Under the pieces are notes generated by a model. The model saw only the letters and a list, made by a program, of their open reading frames with translations. It had not been told where the DNA came from and searched no databases. A program made the position numbers and the translations under genes. 64,000 bases of DNA from assembly GCA_036794825.1 (NCBI GenBank), contig DAIRGA010000001.1:186001-250000 (forward strand). Direction: 5' to 3'. Every line of letters starts with the position of its first letter. The stretch's first letter is position 1. Shown here one piece after another: positions 63,917 through 64,000 of this stretch. The DNA comes from RZYY01 sp036794825. Lineage in GTDB: Bacteria; Bacteroidota; Bacteroidia; Bacteroidales; 4484-276.

Positions 63917-64000
63917 GACATTGACATTAAGCATTTTATTAATGATTTTCGCTGGGGTTTTAATAGCGCAACCCAGATTCGACCCAGCTACTGTTGATAG
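63910..64000 (+). CDS. Secreted protein, 3' partial
   Basis: The ATG at 63910 overlaps the end of the preceding gene and opens a frame that runs to the window edge (30 codons). It encodes a clear signal peptide (MNKTLTLSILLMIFAGVLIA, then QPRFDPA). The function cannot be read. The overlap implies translational coupling with the upstream membrane protein. Confidence 0.75.

Noticed and set aside
1..64000. Prophage or integrative element
   Set aside because: No integrase, capsid, portal or conjugation genes are present; only the single IS200-type transposase.

Overview
The window looks like a chromosomal contig from a Bacteroidetes bacterium (Bacteroidales-like), probably a metagenome assembly because it carries a 100-N scaffold gap at 1863-1962. 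The evidence is FISUMP and BACON domains, TonB-dependent receptors with carboxypeptidase-regulatory-like N-termini, SufBCD in the Bacteroidetes style, LytS/LytTR signalling, and at least eighteen exact matches to the Bacteroidetes -7 promoter element TAnnTTTG placed just upstream of genes. Shine-Dalgarno sequences are mostly weak, as usual in the phylum.

Layout. 1-3.8 kb: the 3' part of a secreted FISUMP/BACON protein, a 313-bp direct repeat present twice (the second copy split by the N gap), and an AAA_14/DUF4143 ATPase bracketed by AGCCCTGACAGGGTT palindromes. 3.8-18.6 kb: a sortilin-like beta-propeller exoprotein, RNase R, a CbpA-type J-protein, a TonB receptor, a rhodanese with a cysteine tail, an outer-membrane beta-barrel, a LolA-like/RND pair, a conserved hypothetical and acylphosphatase. 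19.1-25.2 kb: a seven-gene minus-strand cluster (lysine 2,3-aminomutase-type radical SAM enzyme, two ATP-grasp ligases, GNAT acetyltransferase, two SAM methyltransferases, PHP phosphatase). 25.6-28.6 kb: a LiaF-like protein with a LytS kinase and LytTR regulator. 28.6-34.3 kb: DMT exporter, GH20 hexosaminidase, thioredoxin-like protein, small membrane protein, MscS channel and a barrel protein. 34.4-42.9 kb: sufBCD, thiL-uvrC and a POT peptide transporter. 42.9-46.5 kb: a four-gene metal (probably copper) cluster. 46.6-50.1 kb: crotonase, 3-hydroxyacyl-CoA dehydrogenase and thiolase. 50.2-52.1 kb: a lipoprotein, a micro-ORF running into a terminator, and a REP-like palindrome array next to an IS200-type (RAYT-like) transposase. 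52.2-55.3 kb: acpP-fabF-rnc and purN. 55.4-60.6 kb: a CheY-like receiver, two class III nucleotidyl cyclases and a MORN-repeat exoprotein. 60.6-64 kb: dprA, lgt, tRNA-Ala and an unknown membrane-protein operon running off the end.

The most interesting region is 19.9-25.2 kb. The aminomutase keeps the residues expected for L-lysine, and the next three genes are tightly packed (6-nt gap, then two ATGA overlaps). This fits a small pathway that makes a beta-amino acid, ligates it by two D-Ala-D-Ala-ligase-like enzymes, and acylates or methylates the product. The second ligase carries an apparent one-base frameshift at 22780-22797, so the pathway is either decaying or the base call is wrong. The product is unknown and the whole-pathway reading is inference.
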